A DNA stretch of 64,000 nt, taken from NCBI GenBank assembly GCA_023935145.1, contig CM043699.1:66251638-66315637 (forward strand). The letters are read 5' to 3'. The notes under the pieces are model-generated. The model ran no database searches, was not told the DNA's origin, and saw only the letters and a list, made by a program, of their open reading frames with translations. How positions within the stretch are numbered: position 1 is the stretch's first letter; each line of letters opens with the position of its first letter. This document shows, one piece after another, positions 1-12,539 of the stretch. A program made the translations under genes and the position numbers. Origin of the DNA: Bretschneidera sinensis (Eukaryota > Streptophyta > Magnoliopsida > Brassicales > Akaniaceae).

Positions 1-1352
1 ATGAAAGAATATGAGTTTTGATAATGAAATATTATGTGAAAGAGTTGTGTAAATATAACGAAATATAAATAAGAAATAACAAGGTTCCGAGAATCCTCCT
101 TAGGTTCGTTGCCTTGTTCCACTCTCGATTCAATTGTTTTTATCTCGATTGCAAGTTTCACATCCCAAACAAGCAATCGGAAAATATTTAATCAAGCACA
201 TTTATAAACTAATGTAATTGCTACAAATCACTCATTGATTTTGATTTAAGCACATATGACCGATCTTAAAGATTATCAAGAAACGACAACATATCGCAAT
301 GATAATATCACAGTAATGGACAATCAATAAGATAAATCTACCGGAATCAATCACATCCAAACAACATCAATGGAGGAGAAAGATGCAATCACCGGATTAA
401 GAGAATCTAAAAGAAGAAGACTATAAAGTGCAGCTATCACATGAACTCAAATCCTTCTTACTTAATCAAAGAGTAAATCATAGAAAATGTTTTAACAATA
501 AGTCCATACAAATGAATCAAGAACAGGAAATAAGGAAGAACAAAACCCTAGGGATTCATCCATTTCCCTTCTTTGATGATTAGTTGGCCATGGAGCTTAA
601 GGTGGATGAACAATATGGATGCTCTCCCCTTGATTTTTAGCCAAAGAATACTTGGAAGAATGCTAAAATTGGATCTCTCCTTCCTTGCTTAATGATCTGG
701 CTACACACTCCTTAAGCATGTATTTATAGATCACAAGTAGTTAGGGGCATTTTGGTCCGAAAAATGTCATTGTGCAGCCCTAATTTGGTCTTGGAGTGAG
801 TGGGCGCTCGAAAGTGAGGGGTGCAATGCTGGAAAGTGAGGGTACAGCGCTGGAAAGTGAGGGGCGCGGCGCTAGGTGGATGCTGTTATGGAGGCCTGAC
901 CTGTGTCTACTAAAATTGCCATAAGTTTCTCTAGAAAAATTCTTTTTACGAACCGTAAAATTCATCAGAAAATGGACTTCCGAATCTTTCTAAGCATATA
1001 TAGCTCATCTCCTGGTTCTTCTTGTATCAATACAATTTAATCTGCAAAGATGATTGATCTGCACGGGCAATTATGGCAATTTAGTGAAACTCCTTTCTTG
1101 GTTTCTCTTCATCTTGGCTCTTCCGTGACCATTATCTCACTCGAGTATTCATTGAAGCTTCATGTTTAAAATGATGATAGCTTTTCTATCTCTTTTTTTA
1201 AGCTCAAACTACCTGAAAATGCATTGAAATAAGTCAATGATTCAAGAATAACACTTTAGAGTTATTAAGGTATAAAAAAGTATTCCAACCTCGATCAACC
1301 CTAAAATGCTAACAATTAAGTATTTTTTAGATGTATTTTATGACTCTCATTA
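1..1352 (-). repeat. 3' LTR of TR-GAG copy 1 (partial)
   Basis: Matches 5083-6390 nearly base for base. It ends at actctcatta, where the sister LTR has actctcatca (the TG...CA end, mutated). On the minus strand it carries three tandem copies of a ~22-bp unit (gctggaaagtgaggg-like, around 803-866), where the right LTR has one. The TATA-like tataaata lies near 720-728 (minus strand). The small ORF across 780-965 is only this repeat. Confidence 0.92.
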
Positions 1353-1368
1353 CAACCCCCAACTAGCT
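1353..1368 (-). other. Polypurine tract of TR-GAG copy 1
   Basis: On the minus strand reads agttgggggttgt directly before the LTR start tgatgagag. It is identical in type to the tract at 41327-41338 of copy 2. It is the expected plus-strand priming site. Confidence 0.8.
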
Positions 1369-2991
1369 TATTGCTAGTCCCTAGCAATTCAAGCAAAAGA
1401 CATGAAATGAATTCTTTATTTAGAAAACAAAGCAAAATACAGCAATGCTGGCGTTAGCCAAGAGTGATTCAAAAATCTTTGTCTCAAGAATCATGCATAA
1501 CATACAGCACATAGAATCATTAAATATCACTCAAGTCCAAGAATAATCCAAATGTCAACCTTAAAATCGTTATCGACTCTTAACATCCATCTTACCACAA
1601 TACATTAGTCCAAACTCCCGGATGATTTTATGCATAACATTCATGAATACAAGTCGTGGCCTCTAAAAATGTAATAAATTGCGTGACATCAATCACAAAT
1701 CAAGCTCCATAAGCTCACTTTTCAAATCACTCTCCACTATGTAGAAAAATCACACTACATCGGATCAATAGGTCTTTAATAAGCTTGTAACGTTAGGTTA
1801 GGGTAAAGGTCAAGAAAGAATGGAAAAGTTTAAACAAATAGAAGAACTAAGTCTCTTAATTTAAACATAACTACTTTAAGCACAAGATAACCTTACTTCA
1901 ACACCCAACTCTTTCAACCATTTTTCGAGCATTTCTCGCAATAAATCACCATTTTTTTTCTTTTCTTTCTTGCTTCTTTCTTTGCCATAATTCATTTTTT
2001 ATTATTTTGGCACATAACCATTCACCTTCTTTTTCAATCTTTTCTTTTCTACAACCCCCAACTTATCTCTTTTAATGTACTTGGGTTATGGTAGTAATAT
2101 TTTCTCATATTTCCATCCTTACTCTTCTTAAGTGCTTCTCAACAAATGTGTATAACTAAGTTCTTTTAAAAGAAAGGTAAGGATAAAATATTTTTAAGCT
2201 CATAAAGGTGAGTAAATGGGCTATTGAAAGAAAAAAAAGGCTCAAATTATTTTTCAAGAAAAAGGCTCAAACAGGTGACTAGCGATAAATATAATAAGAG
2301 TAAGTTTAAAAAGGCTCAAACGGTCCAAAAATGGTCTATATCATATCCTAAGTAGTTTGCATTCTATGATTTTCGCCTCAAGTGATTATCAAATAAGTTC
2401 TAGAGCTTGTTGAGACCGCAAAAGTATTCACAAAACAATCGCACATAACACTTCTCTAAATGCTTTAGACTAATCATATAATCTTACCACAAACCAAAGT
2501 CTTAAACAAAAGAAAAATTGACACTTAATTTATTCTCAAAGCGAAGCAAGATTTAACTTCTTCTAAACGCTATATGCTATCTCAATTGGGCTTATATCAT
2601 CAACATGTGAATTAACTCCAAGGTTAACACAAAGCATGCTAAAAACAAACAAAAAAGTAAAATAACACCAAACAATTCAATGAAAAACATGAAAAACAGG
2701 AATATGTTTCCTCCACCCCCAACTTAAAGTAAGCATTGTCCTCAATGTGAAAGCAAAAGATAAGGAAACTCCCTTTGTAGCCAAGAGTGCACAGAAGTTG
2801 AAAATTGTGCACCACCATTTGAACTGCTTTGTATATTTGTCCCTGAAAAAGAAATACGAAAGTAAAACTGGAAAACAGCAAAATACTTATAATAAACAAG
2901 AAAAATAATTATGAAAAACAATAAAAATAAAAGGATATGCTATGGGGTGCCTCCCATGAGCTCTAAGTTTTACATCTTCAGCCAGACATTC
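1369..2991 (-). other. Long 3' untranslated region of TR-GAG copy 1
   Basis: About 1.6 kb between the gag stop and the 3' LTR. No open frame of interest; the ORF at 2639-2899 has no recognisable similarity. It holds two further polypurine-like G-tracts (cccccaactta on plus near 2049 and 2711) and, next to gag, the conserved block gggtgcctcccatgag (2945-2960). The same block occurs after pol in ATH1. The region is collinear with 39721-41338 of copy 2. Confidence 0.75.
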
Positions 2992-4736
2992 TTATTCCCT
3001 CCTAAACAAACATGAGTTGGATGCACCAGCAACTGCTTTACTGTTAAATTTGGTGCTTGTGTGCTTCAGAGAGGCCTTAAGGATGTTATCAGTAACATCT
3101 GCAGATTCTGGCTCGATATATGCTCTTGTGAAGCCATAGGTGAGGGTGAACTCTAATGGATTAAGGTGATGGACCTTTTCCATGAATGAATCAATCATGT
3201 ATAATTGGTGGTTCTCGTCCACATCCTCTGATTTTTTCGTTGTTGGGATGTGTAACGACTTACCACTAAGAGTCTCAATGGCATTCACCTCCTTTTTATT
3301 CTGTTGCGCTAGGTGCTGACCATAGGATGTGGACTGAGCTTAGGAAGGGAACTTACCTCGCTCAGTCACACTTAAGTAGCTTGTCAGCTTGGACACTTAG
3401 TCTTTATCTCTTTATGTTCTTCAACAACCTGCGTAATTAAAGATTCAAGCCTTTGATTAATCTTACCCTGTGCCTCAATAAAAGCATGCAAAGTATCTTC
3501 TAAAGGACTCCTAGAAGATACATGTGCATGATATGGTTCATGATATGGTGCAGAGGGTTATGCAAGCTACTGGTTTTCAGACTTCCAGCTGAAATTGGGG
3601 TGATTTCGCCATCCCGGATTATGGGTATTAGAGAAGGGTGTAAAAGGCTTCGTGTACATACCTAAGGCATTACATTGTTCCTTAGACATCCCTCTCATCT
3701 CAGCAAATGTGGGACACTCTTGGGAGAGATGGTCTACCCTACCACACACAAAACATGGTTTCAAAGATGTTGCATGATTAGCAACTTGTGTTGGCTTTGA
3801 GCTTTTAGTCTTTAATACCTCTAGTTCCCTAGTGAGCATCTCGACCTTGGCCTTAAGGTTATCCTCTTCCCTAAGATGGTAAATTCCACCACCATTTGGG
3901 TTCTCTATAGGTCGTGACCTATTTGTGCTCTCAGTAGCACTAGGTCCAGTCCAAGTGTGAGCTTTTTTAGCAAGCTCATTGAGGTACTCTATGGCTTCAT
4001 CAGGATCTTTCTCCAAGAACCCACCATTACACATCATCTTTACAAATTGACGTTCTCTATAGGTAAGACCCTCATAGAAATAGCTCACTAAATGCTAATT
4101 CTCATACCCATGGTGAGGACACGTACTCAACAACTCCTTAAATCTCTCCCAAGACTGATACAACTCGCTGTCCTTTTGTGCAAAGGTGGAGATTTGTCTT
4201 TTTAAAGAATTGGTCTTATGTTGGGGAAAGTATTTATTAAAGAAAATTCGAGTCATCTCAGTCCATGACCCAATAGATCATGGTCTTAGTGAGTATAGTC
4301 AACTCTTAGCTCTATCTTTCAAAGTGAAAGGAAAGAAGTTAAGCCTCACAATGTGATCGATTTCATCTTGACTATGAAAAGTCGCGACTACTTCCTCAAA
4401 CTCTCTAATGTGAACATATGGGTTTTCATTATCCAAGCCATGAAAATTAGGGAGTAATTGTATCATCCCTGTTTTAAAATCTAGTTTGCGAGTATTGGCT
4501 GGAAACATGATGCATGATGGTGTGGCTGTGCGTGTAGGGTGGAGGTAATCCTGAAGTGTCCTAACAACATTCTCATTAGGATTATCGGCCATGTTAACAA
4601 AATCCTCTAAATTCTCAGATGGGGGTGCACTATGGTTTGATCTAGGCTAGGTTTCACAAACGGACGTGGAAGGAGAGGGTAACTCTAATTCGGGTCCTCT
4701 AGTGAATCTACCTCGCGAATCTCTTGGTCTAAGCAT
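2992..4736 (-). pseudogene. Gag-like protein of TR-GAG copy 1 (broken)
   Basis: This is the capsid/nucleocapsid protein of an Athila-type gypsy lineage, carried by an element with no pol. The start is ATG at 4736, matching the start of copy 2 at 37972. A Retrotrans_gag region (fragment ending 4299, with NPYVHIREFEEVVATFHSQ) is followed by a fragment with EKDPDEAIEYLNELAKKAHTW. Next comes a CCHC zinc knuckle CFVCGRVDHLSQEC and a proline-rich YNPGWRNHPNFSW segment. The C-terminal part (2992-3288) holds VHHLNPLEFTLTYGFTRAYIEP, which matches the spacer found after the protease in ATH2. Several in-frame stops break it, one soon after the start. The codon that is TAA in copy 2 (38512) is CAA here. 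Confidence 0.88.
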
Positions 4737-4941
4737 ACACCAATTAATTTAGAGGGGAAATAAAATAAATAAAGTAGGAAAATAAAATAAATAAAACATA
4801 ATAATAAAAGAAAATTAGAAAATCAAAGCAAAGGTAAAAGAACAATATTACCGTATTTACAAACTGCTGAAAAGAAAAATATTTACAATTCTTCTACCGT
4901 CACACTCAAAGTTGACAAGCTTCCTTGAACTTAAGCGCGTT

Positions 4942-4959
4942 TCCTCGGCAACGGCGCCA
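4942..4959 (-). other. Primer binding site (tRNA-Asp type), TR-GAG copy 1
   Basis: On the minus strand reads tggcgccgttgccgagga, five bases inside the LTR end. It matches the Athila-type site in ATH1 (29112-29129) except for one base. Complementarity to tRNA-Asp is the established reading for this motif. Confidence 0.88.
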
Positions 4960-4964
4960 AAATT

Positions 4965-6390
4965 TGATTACGCCCAAAGTATAACGCGGTTATTGTAGTA
5001 CAGCTTTGGGGTGACGATTCCACAGGAAAACAATTTAATTACAAAAGAAGGTGTAAACTTTAACACTAACGATAATGATCAGATGAAAGAATATGAGTTT
5101 TGATAATGAAATATTGTGTGAAAGAGTTGTGTAAATATAATGAAATATAAAAAAGAAATAAGAAGGTCCTGGGAATCCTCCTTAGGTTCGTTGCCTTGTT
5201 CCACTCTCGATTCAATTGTTTTTATCTCGATTGCAAGTTTCACATCCCAAACAAGCAATCAGAAAATATTCAATTAAGCACATTTATAAACTAATGTAAT
5301 TCTATAAATCACTTATTGATTTCGATTTAAGAACATATGACCGATCTTAAAGATTATCAAGAAACGACAACATATCGCGATGACAATATTGCAGTAATGG
5401 ACAATCAATAAGATAAATCTACTGGAATCAATCACATCCAAACAACATCAATGGAGGAGAAGGATACAATCACCAGATTAAGAGAATCTAAAAGAAGAAG
5501 AATATAAAGTTTAGCTATCACATGAACTCAAATCCTTCTTACTTAATCAAAGAGTAAATCATAGACAATGTTTTAATAAAAAGTCCATACAAATGAATCA
5601 AGAACAGGAAATAAGGAACAACAAAACCCTAGGGATTCATCCCTTTCTCTTCTTTGATGATTAGTTGGCCATGGAGCTCAAGGTGGATGAACAATATGGA
5701 TGCTCTCCCCTTGATTTCCAGCCAAAGAATACTTGGAAGAATGCTAAAATTGGATCTCTCATTCCTTGCTTAATGATCTGGTTGCACACTCCTTAAGCAT
5801 GTATTTATAGATCACAAGTAGTTAGGGGCATTTTGGTCTTGAAAATATCATTGTGCAGCCCTAATTTGATCTTGGAGTGAGTGGGCGCTGGAAAGTGAGG
5901 GGCGCGGCGCTAGGTGGATGCTGTTCTGGAGGCTTGACCTGTGTCTGCTAAAACTACCATAACTTTCTCTAGAAAAATCCTTTTTACGAACCGTAAAATT
6001 CTCTAGAAAATAGACTTCCGGAACTTACTAAGCATATATAGCTCATCTCCTGGTTCTTCTTGTATTAATACAGTTTAATCTGCAAAGATAATTGATCTGC
6101 ACGGGCAATTATGGCAATTTAGTGAAACTCCTTTCTTGGTTTCTCTTCATCTTGGCTCTTCCGCGACTATTATCTCACTCGAGTATTCATTGAAGCTTTG
6201 TGTTTAAAATGATGATAGCTTTTCTATCTCTTTTTTTTAGCTCAAAGTACCTAAAAATGCCTGAAATAAGCCAATGATTCAAGAATAACACTTTAGAGTT
6301 ATTAAGGTATAAAAGTGTAATTCCAACCTCGATCAACCATAAAATGCTAACAATTAAGTATTGTTTAGATGCATTTTATGACTCTCATCA
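4965..6390 (-). repeat. 5' LTR of TR-GAG copy 1
   Basis: 1426 bp. On the plus strand it runs from tgattacgcc to actctcatca, so TG...CA in both readings. It is shorter than the LTRs of copy 2 because it has one unit of the 22-bp repeat (near 5881-5915) and lacks the ~75-bp duplication seen there. A segment near 5930-6140 is homologous to the first part of the ATH1 LTR. The flanking gtacc (6391-6395) is the candidate target duplication; its partner lies outside the window. Confidence 0.92.
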
Positions 6391-8335
6391 GTACCCTTAA
6401 ATGGTCAAATCATATCACATTAAGTACCCCTCATGGGCCAATCCCATCAACACATCAACCATCCATGAAGTGAAATGCAATGCAATAAAGTGTATGATTC
6501 ATAAGTTAGCTCATCTCATCACATATCAATGCCCCTCACTAGGCTAATCGTATAACAATGAGGATATCTCCCCACATACCGATACATCAATCATCTCAAA
6601 TCATTAGTATAACTTCAGATCCCCTACACCATTTCCCGGTCGGGGTCCTACACATCAAAATCCATTTGGTTCCCTGTTACCCCTTATGGGAAGGGACCTA
6701 TTGGCCTCACTTAAAAGTCCACCCTCATTTGATATAGCATTAAATAAAAATTTCATGTCATATGAAATGCAATCATGATGCAACAATTTCAAAGTTAAAC
6801 AGTCATTAATCGTTCATATCACAATACTTCATCCAAAGATAAATATATCAACTTTTATTCAAATTTGTTTTCTTATACAATCGTTTATAAATTTCATATC
6901 CTTTGTATTTCCTTAATCATTTACTAAGCCAATCATATCACCACCTTTCCTTAAGGTACAACATAACATAACTATGCTTATTTCTTATACCCTCATACTC
7001 TTACACATATATATTTCTCATAATATAATTATTAGTGTTTTCATACTCATTCACATTTATTTATTGTCAACCTTTTATTTTTTGTTGTATAATTTACAAT
7101 GCTTACTAGAAGTAAAGTGAAACTTACCTTCAACGCACCATGCCTAAAAGCCTCACTTCCTAGCCCTCAACCGTACCTAATGAATTTACATAAACTGCTT
7201 AGTATATCAAACAAAAATGTAAACATAGGTAGAATCCTTCCTTGTTTCGAAATCACATCTAAAGAGTAAAATCATGCTTTATATCCCAATTAATTTTCTT
7301 TCTATTTAGTTGTTCTCAAAATCTTGCTTTTAATATTAAATGAAATAGAAAAGAATCTTTTCAAGATCATTAAATTCACGTTTTATCGCATAATCATGTT
7401 AAGTGGTTTTTGAAAGACTTAGACTAAAAAAGATAAGTAAAACACTTGAAAAAGCTGAAAACAGTGCTGCTATAGTAGATTGTCTAAATGCATAGTCGAC
7501 TATCCATTTGCACAGTCGATTGTTTTCACATTCTGGGGTTTTTGTCCATTGCACAATCGACTGTGACGATTGTGTGTTCGTTACAGTCGACTATCCACTG
7601 ATTTCTAGCATCGAAAACCCATAAAACCTTTCCTTTTTTCCTTCCAAAATCCTTTTGATTCTTCATGAAACACTCAAATATTGTAAAACACAAGTTCTTG
7701 AGATTTAAAAATCAAAATTTTACATTAGCCATAAGAATAAATGAACTTAAAACTCCTAATTCAACAAGTTTGGTGAAAAACCCATTTTTCCTTAACACAA
7801 CTCATTTTCTCAAACCCTTATCAAGAAACTTCAAATTTCAAACTTTCAATACTCAAATCCTTACATCAATAAGCATGCTTGATGATGAATGATAATGAAA
7901 AGCGAGTTTTTACCATAATTTTGCAAAATGTTCCTATCTTTTCCTCTCTCATTATTTTTTTTCCTTTTTTCTCTTTCTCTCTTTTCTTTCTTTCTTTTTC
8001 TTTTCTCTCTCTCTCTCGGCTATTCTAGAGAGATCCAACACATGTTGGCCTTCTCTCCCTCTCTCCTCCTATTTATAATCCACACTTTAGCCTTTTTAAA
8101 ACACTACCTCTCCACTTCTCATTTCTTTTAAAATTCACCACCAAACTTTTTAAATTTCCAATAATTCCCCTAAAATATATTTTTATTACTCAAATCTTAT
8201 TTTATATACTTGTTTCTAATTTCAAAAATCTCAATACGAAATAATTACAACTCAAAGTTGAACAAGTACACTAAATACGCATCGAAGTGCAACCCTGTGA
8301 TTTAAAATATTCTAATTAAGGTACCGATCTCTACA
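6391..8335 (-). repeat. Chromovirus (Tekay-like) LTR fragment
   Basis: A 1.9-kb LTR piece, cut on the left by TR-GAG copy 1. It shares ordered blocks with the LTR at 12919-13700 plus 19843-21131: the atctccccacatac segment, ggtcctacacat, a gggaagggacct block, an array of GTCGACT-like motifs (7480-7600) and a pyrimidine-rich stretch before a minus-strand TATA box near 8072. It ends at ctctaca (8335), equivalent to a minus-strand start TGTAGAG. No internal chromovirus sequence follows, so it may be a solo LTR. The ORFs at 7665-7892 and 7928-8131 are low-complexity and not genes. Confidence 0.75.
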
Positions 8336-8577
8336 TATGATTAGGAACTTTTAAAAATAAAGCTTAAGAAAATACATCTCATTAGCATGATCTCATCATG
8401 GTGCTTATTTCTATTGCTCTTTTATATGGGCTTTATCATGCAGTGATTTGTAATAAACATGATAAATAAGATAATTACCATTACTTATATTTTATTGTTA
8501 ATAAATGAATAAAAATAATTACAAGTAATATATCTATAACATCAAATGTTGTTGGCTTGTAGGGCTAACTATTATCA
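8336..8577 (-). repeat. Copia LTR fragment (COP0)
   Basis: On the minus strand begins tgataatagttagccc directly after a polypurine tract agtgaaagtgagagat (8578-8593). It contains a TATA-like atataaaag near 8425. It is truncated at 8335, where the chromovirus LTR ends. It is unrelated to the LTRs of COP1-COP8. Confidence 0.7.
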
Positions 8578-8591
8578 ATCTCTCACTTTCA

Positions 8592-8999
8592 CTAAAACAA
8601 ATCGTCGATATATCTCATACCCATCTTCTCAAAATGGAGATCGAACTGCTGCTGGGAAATTGCCTTAGGTATTGGATCTGTTATGTTGTCTCTTGATGAA
8701 ACTCTTCCCGCCTTTACATCGCCTCTTCCATTGATCTCTCCAATTAAATGGAACCGCCGCAAAATGTGCTTAGACTTTTGATGAGACACCGATTCCTTTC
8801 CCAGCGTAATTGCACCATTGTTATCACAGTACAATGTTACTAGATTGAAAAAGTCAGGAACCACTCCTAGTTCAGTCATGAACTTTCTCATCAAAACAGC
8901 CTACTTTGTAGCTTCTAATGCAGCAACATATTTGGCCTCCGTGGTCGAATCGACAATGGTTTCTTTCTTGGAACTCTTCTAGCTCACTGCTCCACCCTA
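8592..8999 (-). pseudogene. Copia RNase H C-terminal remnant (COP0)
   Basis: The last ~130 codons of a copia polyprotein. Reading from 8999 down: GGAVS, stop, KSSKKETIVDSTTEAKYVAA, a second stop, then CDNNGAITLGKE, HQKSKHILRRFHLIGE and SSRDNITDPIPKA. These are the RNase H segments DSTTEAEY, DN and the HIxxxxHxxR block of the family. Two TAG stops inactivate it. The sequence differs clearly from the COP1-8 RNase H, so it is another copia lineage. Upstream pol is missing because the CACTA element begins at 9000. Confidence 0.85.
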
Positions 9000-9900
9000 C
9001 AGTACAACAAAAGTGTTAATTAGTGGCAAATTTCTTAGTGACACATAAAATTTTGTCACAAAAAGTGCATCTATAGTGACAAAATTTAGATACCGTCATG
9101 TAGTTTGAGGCATGTTAATTTTACATGACGCAATATAACAACGTCACAAAACGTGTGGCGACAAATTTTTCAATCAATGGAAACTTTTTTGTGGCAGTTT
9201 ATGTATATTGGTGACAATATAATTTTGTCACTAAATGATTTTATATTTCGTGACACGATGTTTAGTGTTGAGGATAGCTAAAATATTTTGTAACACATAA
9301 TTGTTGTCACTAATAATCAAAGTTAGAAACTTTTGTTTTTTGTACATTATTAGTGATGAAATGAAGTCTATCACCAACAAATTTTATAATTAGTGACAAA
9401 TGTTGTTGGCATCACTTATAATGAAAAACAATAGGTGACACTTTGCTTTCGTTACCTATGAACCAAAATTTTATTTGTTCTTTCGAATGAATTTTTGTGA
9501 TGAAAGTAATGTGTTACTAATAAATACTATATTATGTGACATAAATATTTAGCATCACAAATAATTAAATAATTTAGTAACGCTTATTTTCGTTAATTAT
9601 AAGCATGATAAGTAAAGATTATTTATAGGGGAACTATTGGTGATGAAATTATATGTCACTATTAAAATTCATATTTTGTGATGTGGTCTATGCATCACAA
9701 ATAATACATATTTAACGACGATATTCAATCGTCACAAATAATCAGACCGATATATTAATTGGTGATACAATAAATTTTTAATCTAAGATTTTTTATCACA
9801 TGACGAAATATTTAGTGCCACCGATAATTAAAATATGTGGTGTCTCATACTTTTCATAAAAAAATACATCACGAAAAAGAACAAGAAGTTAATTTTTCAC
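9000..9900. repeat. CACTA left subterminal repeat region
   Basis: Many dispersed copies of gtgacaaa/tttgtcac and tagtgac/gtcacta in both orientations. They are spaced a few tens of bases apart. No coding signal. Confidence 0.7.
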
Positions 9901-11340
9901 CACACTAAAACATTTTTTTTTTTGTATTTATTGATGATCACAAAATTAGTTTGTTATAACTCTTTAGTTTGTAACTGAAATATCTATGTCAACAAGAATT
10001 AAATATTTGATAACACTAAGTTTTATAAACCGTTTTGTCAATTTAATTATAAGTTAATTTTTCCTTAAATAAATTTCTTATCAAAGAAAATTTACATAAA
10101 TACATTTGGGCTAATACTACAGATTTTGCAACTATTTCATATTTTACATTTGAGACTACAAATATTTAGTAAGTAATAATAAAATTATTTGATTAAAGAA
10201 TATAGATGCAAAAAAAATAAAAAAATCTAAGTGCGTGGCAAGAATCAAACTCAAATACTTAAAGACAAAAGGCTAAGATCTAATTAATATGCTACTAATG
10301 CTTCTCAATATGATAATTTAATTTTATAATTACATATCATTTAATTAATGCAGCGCAATAAACTTATGAAAAACAATAAGATAGGCAAGAGTCCAACTAA
10401 CCCACCCTTGCATGAAAAATTAAGTTTGGCCCACAAAAATACTTTAAATCATTTGTATGTTGATATACTCTTATAGAGAAGCTCTTAAAATTTTTAATCC
10501 CTTACAATAATTTGAAATTGAAGAAAATATTATGTATTTTCTTTGTTAATTTTTCCGTTATATATCCAATTTATCAATTCTACTTTAAATACCTATTTAT
10601 TCATTTTTCCTTAAATAATGGATAAAATACAATATACTACATGATTATGTCTATGCTAATACCACATGTTTTTTTACTACCACACATATTAAATCTTTTA
10701 AGATTTTAATTACATATATGTAAAATTGGTGAAAATGTTTCGTCATTGCCTAAACAACATATTAATTATTTACAACTTGAATGTTTATTTCGTGTTTGAA
10801 AATTAAATTTATTATATTCAATAGAAAATTTTAATTTTTTTTATCAAAATTTGTAATCTTTATATGTTCTAAACTTGTGTAAAGCTTTAAGTTGGTTGAT
10901 GATTTTCATTTTAAACCAAATGTCAATATTTGATTGGATAGTAAAAAAATAATTTGTAAAAAACAAGCATCTTAGGCGAATAATTTAACTAACAACTTAC
11001 CATTATGTCACACAATACTTTGTTTTTAGAACTTCATTAAATTAAATAATTTAAAATTTCATAGTAATTACTGTAGTAAAAACAAACAAAAAGTCGTAGC
11101 CCTTATTTCGTAGAAAAATCAATCAACTAAAATTTGGCACCTTGAAAATATTATTTAAAATAAAAATGATATATTGATTTTTAGATAATAATGCTATTTA
11201 AGAATCATACAAATAAAAAATTGTAATATGATATAATAATATAGTACAAATTATTAATAAAATTAATGAATTATACATTTATAAATAATATAAAAATTAA
11301 GCATTAATATAATACTAAATAGCATAAATCACAAAATAAT
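9901..11340. other. AT-rich CACTA interior, no gene seen
   Basis: About 1.4 kb of very AT-rich sequence with no recognisable open frame. Its position suggests intron or decayed coding sequence of the CACTA transposase gene. Confidence 0.5.
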
Positions 11341-11669
11341 TTGGACTCATAACCAAGGTTCAAAGGAATTTGTGGATGGACGTTTTAAGTTGGTAATGAT
11401 TATATTTCCAATTTTTTAGAAGAATTATTTTTCTAAACATTATTGCTCAATTTTTTTATTTTTTATTTTTTATGATTGCATAGAGTAAGAATGACACAGA
11501 ACCTGAAAATATTCAGTTTTTGTTTTTCAAGGACACTTAGAGGATAAAGGGTAGATGACTATTGAAGTTGAGAAACATATGTAGGATTATTAACACATTG
11601 CAAGATAAATTAATTTTTAATAGTACTTTTTATTTACGACTTATTTCTTAATTTATGTAGGAAGAAATT

Positions 11670-11879
11670 GTGGAGTTGAACTCTCAACGCACTCAAGGTG
11701 TGGATCCAATGAGTATCGATGACATTGTGGATAACATACTCGAGACTAGGTTAGGTTATATTAAAGGATTTGGATATGCTCTCAAACCTACTACTTGTAG
11801 AGCATCTCAAGCAAAAAATGTTGAGTCAAAGGATATTCTTCAAAAGAAACAAGATGACCTGGAAGCAAATCAGTCATAA
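11670..11879 (+). pseudogene. CACTA transposase fragment (Transposase_24-like)
   Basis: About 69 codons with the C-terminal signature of plant Ptta/En/Spm transposases: GVDPMSIDDIVDNILETRLGYIKGFGYALKPT. A charged glutamine/lysine-rich tail follows. Just upstream (11480-11640) another stretch reads NDTEPENIQFLFFKDTLEDKG before stops; it fits the preceding part of the same domain and may be a separate exon. No intact catalytic transposase is visible, so the element could move only with help, and the degraded ends make even that doubtful. Confidence 0.7.
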
Positions 11880-12539
11880 TTATTAGATATGAGAAGTTAT
11901 TTTGACCCTAAGTTAAATGTAGTGTCAGCTTGCTAGACTTAAATTTATAAAGCTTTTGTAGCATCAGGAATCCAATTGCCTGCCTCCATGTTTCAAGGTT
12001 GGATATAATTGAGTATAGATTTGTAATGAAAATAAATTAATGCAATGGAAAGTTAATTGTACTAACATAAAGTTTGAAAGAAAATTTAACAATTTAGAAT
12101 ATAGAACTAGATTTTTTTTAACAAAAAGAAATGATACATATAACTAGATTTAAGTCTTTAAATATGAATATTCTACCTTATGTATTACACCAATATTAAT
12201 CTATATTTGTAGATAAGATCATTGTTGTATATGTGATAGTATGCTACTTGTTAACTAATGTATTTTTTTTTACTTCAATGATTGTTACAGGATCCAATGT
12301 GTTGAATACACCATCAACACAAGGATAAACTTGAGAAGTTGATCCATGTTTGCTGTTTGAATTAAAACGGTTCAAATTTTATATACTATTTAATGGTGAA
12401 GCGAGCTTGCATATGACCTATTATGCTTTTTGAATTATTTTATTAGTGATAGGATTTATTTAAGATTTTTTTGGTACTTGGAAACCTATAAAAAATTTTA
12501 TGAAGTGCTATGAGATGTTATCTTTTTAGTTAAGTTCTA

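Larger units (their letters stand above)
1..6390 (-). mobile_element. TR-GAG-type LTR retrotransposon, copy 1
   Basis: A gag-only LTR element on the minus strand. Two LTRs (1-1352, cut by the window edge, and 4965-6390) flank 3.6 kb of internal DNA. The only coding capacity inside is a broken gag (2992-4736). A tRNA-Asp-type primer binding site lies just inside the right LTR and a polypurine tract just inside the left LTR. No protease, reverse transcriptase, RNase H or integrase similarity is present in the internal region. A second copy of the same family lies at 36162-42905, so this structure is a propagated family and not a single accident. Comparison with that copy puts about 118 bp of the left LTR outside the window. 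Confidence 0.9.

Noticed and set aside
1..6390. Classification as a LARD or TRIM (non-coding LTR element)
   Set aside because: A Gag gene with capsid region and zinc knuckle is clearly present, and LTRs of ~1.4-1.6 kb are too long for a TRIM.
7928..8131. Leu/Phe/Ser-rich 67-codon ORF with the look of a membrane segment
   Set aside because: It is the translation of a tttctctctttct tract in a chromovirus LTR; the other two LTRs of the family do not keep the frame.
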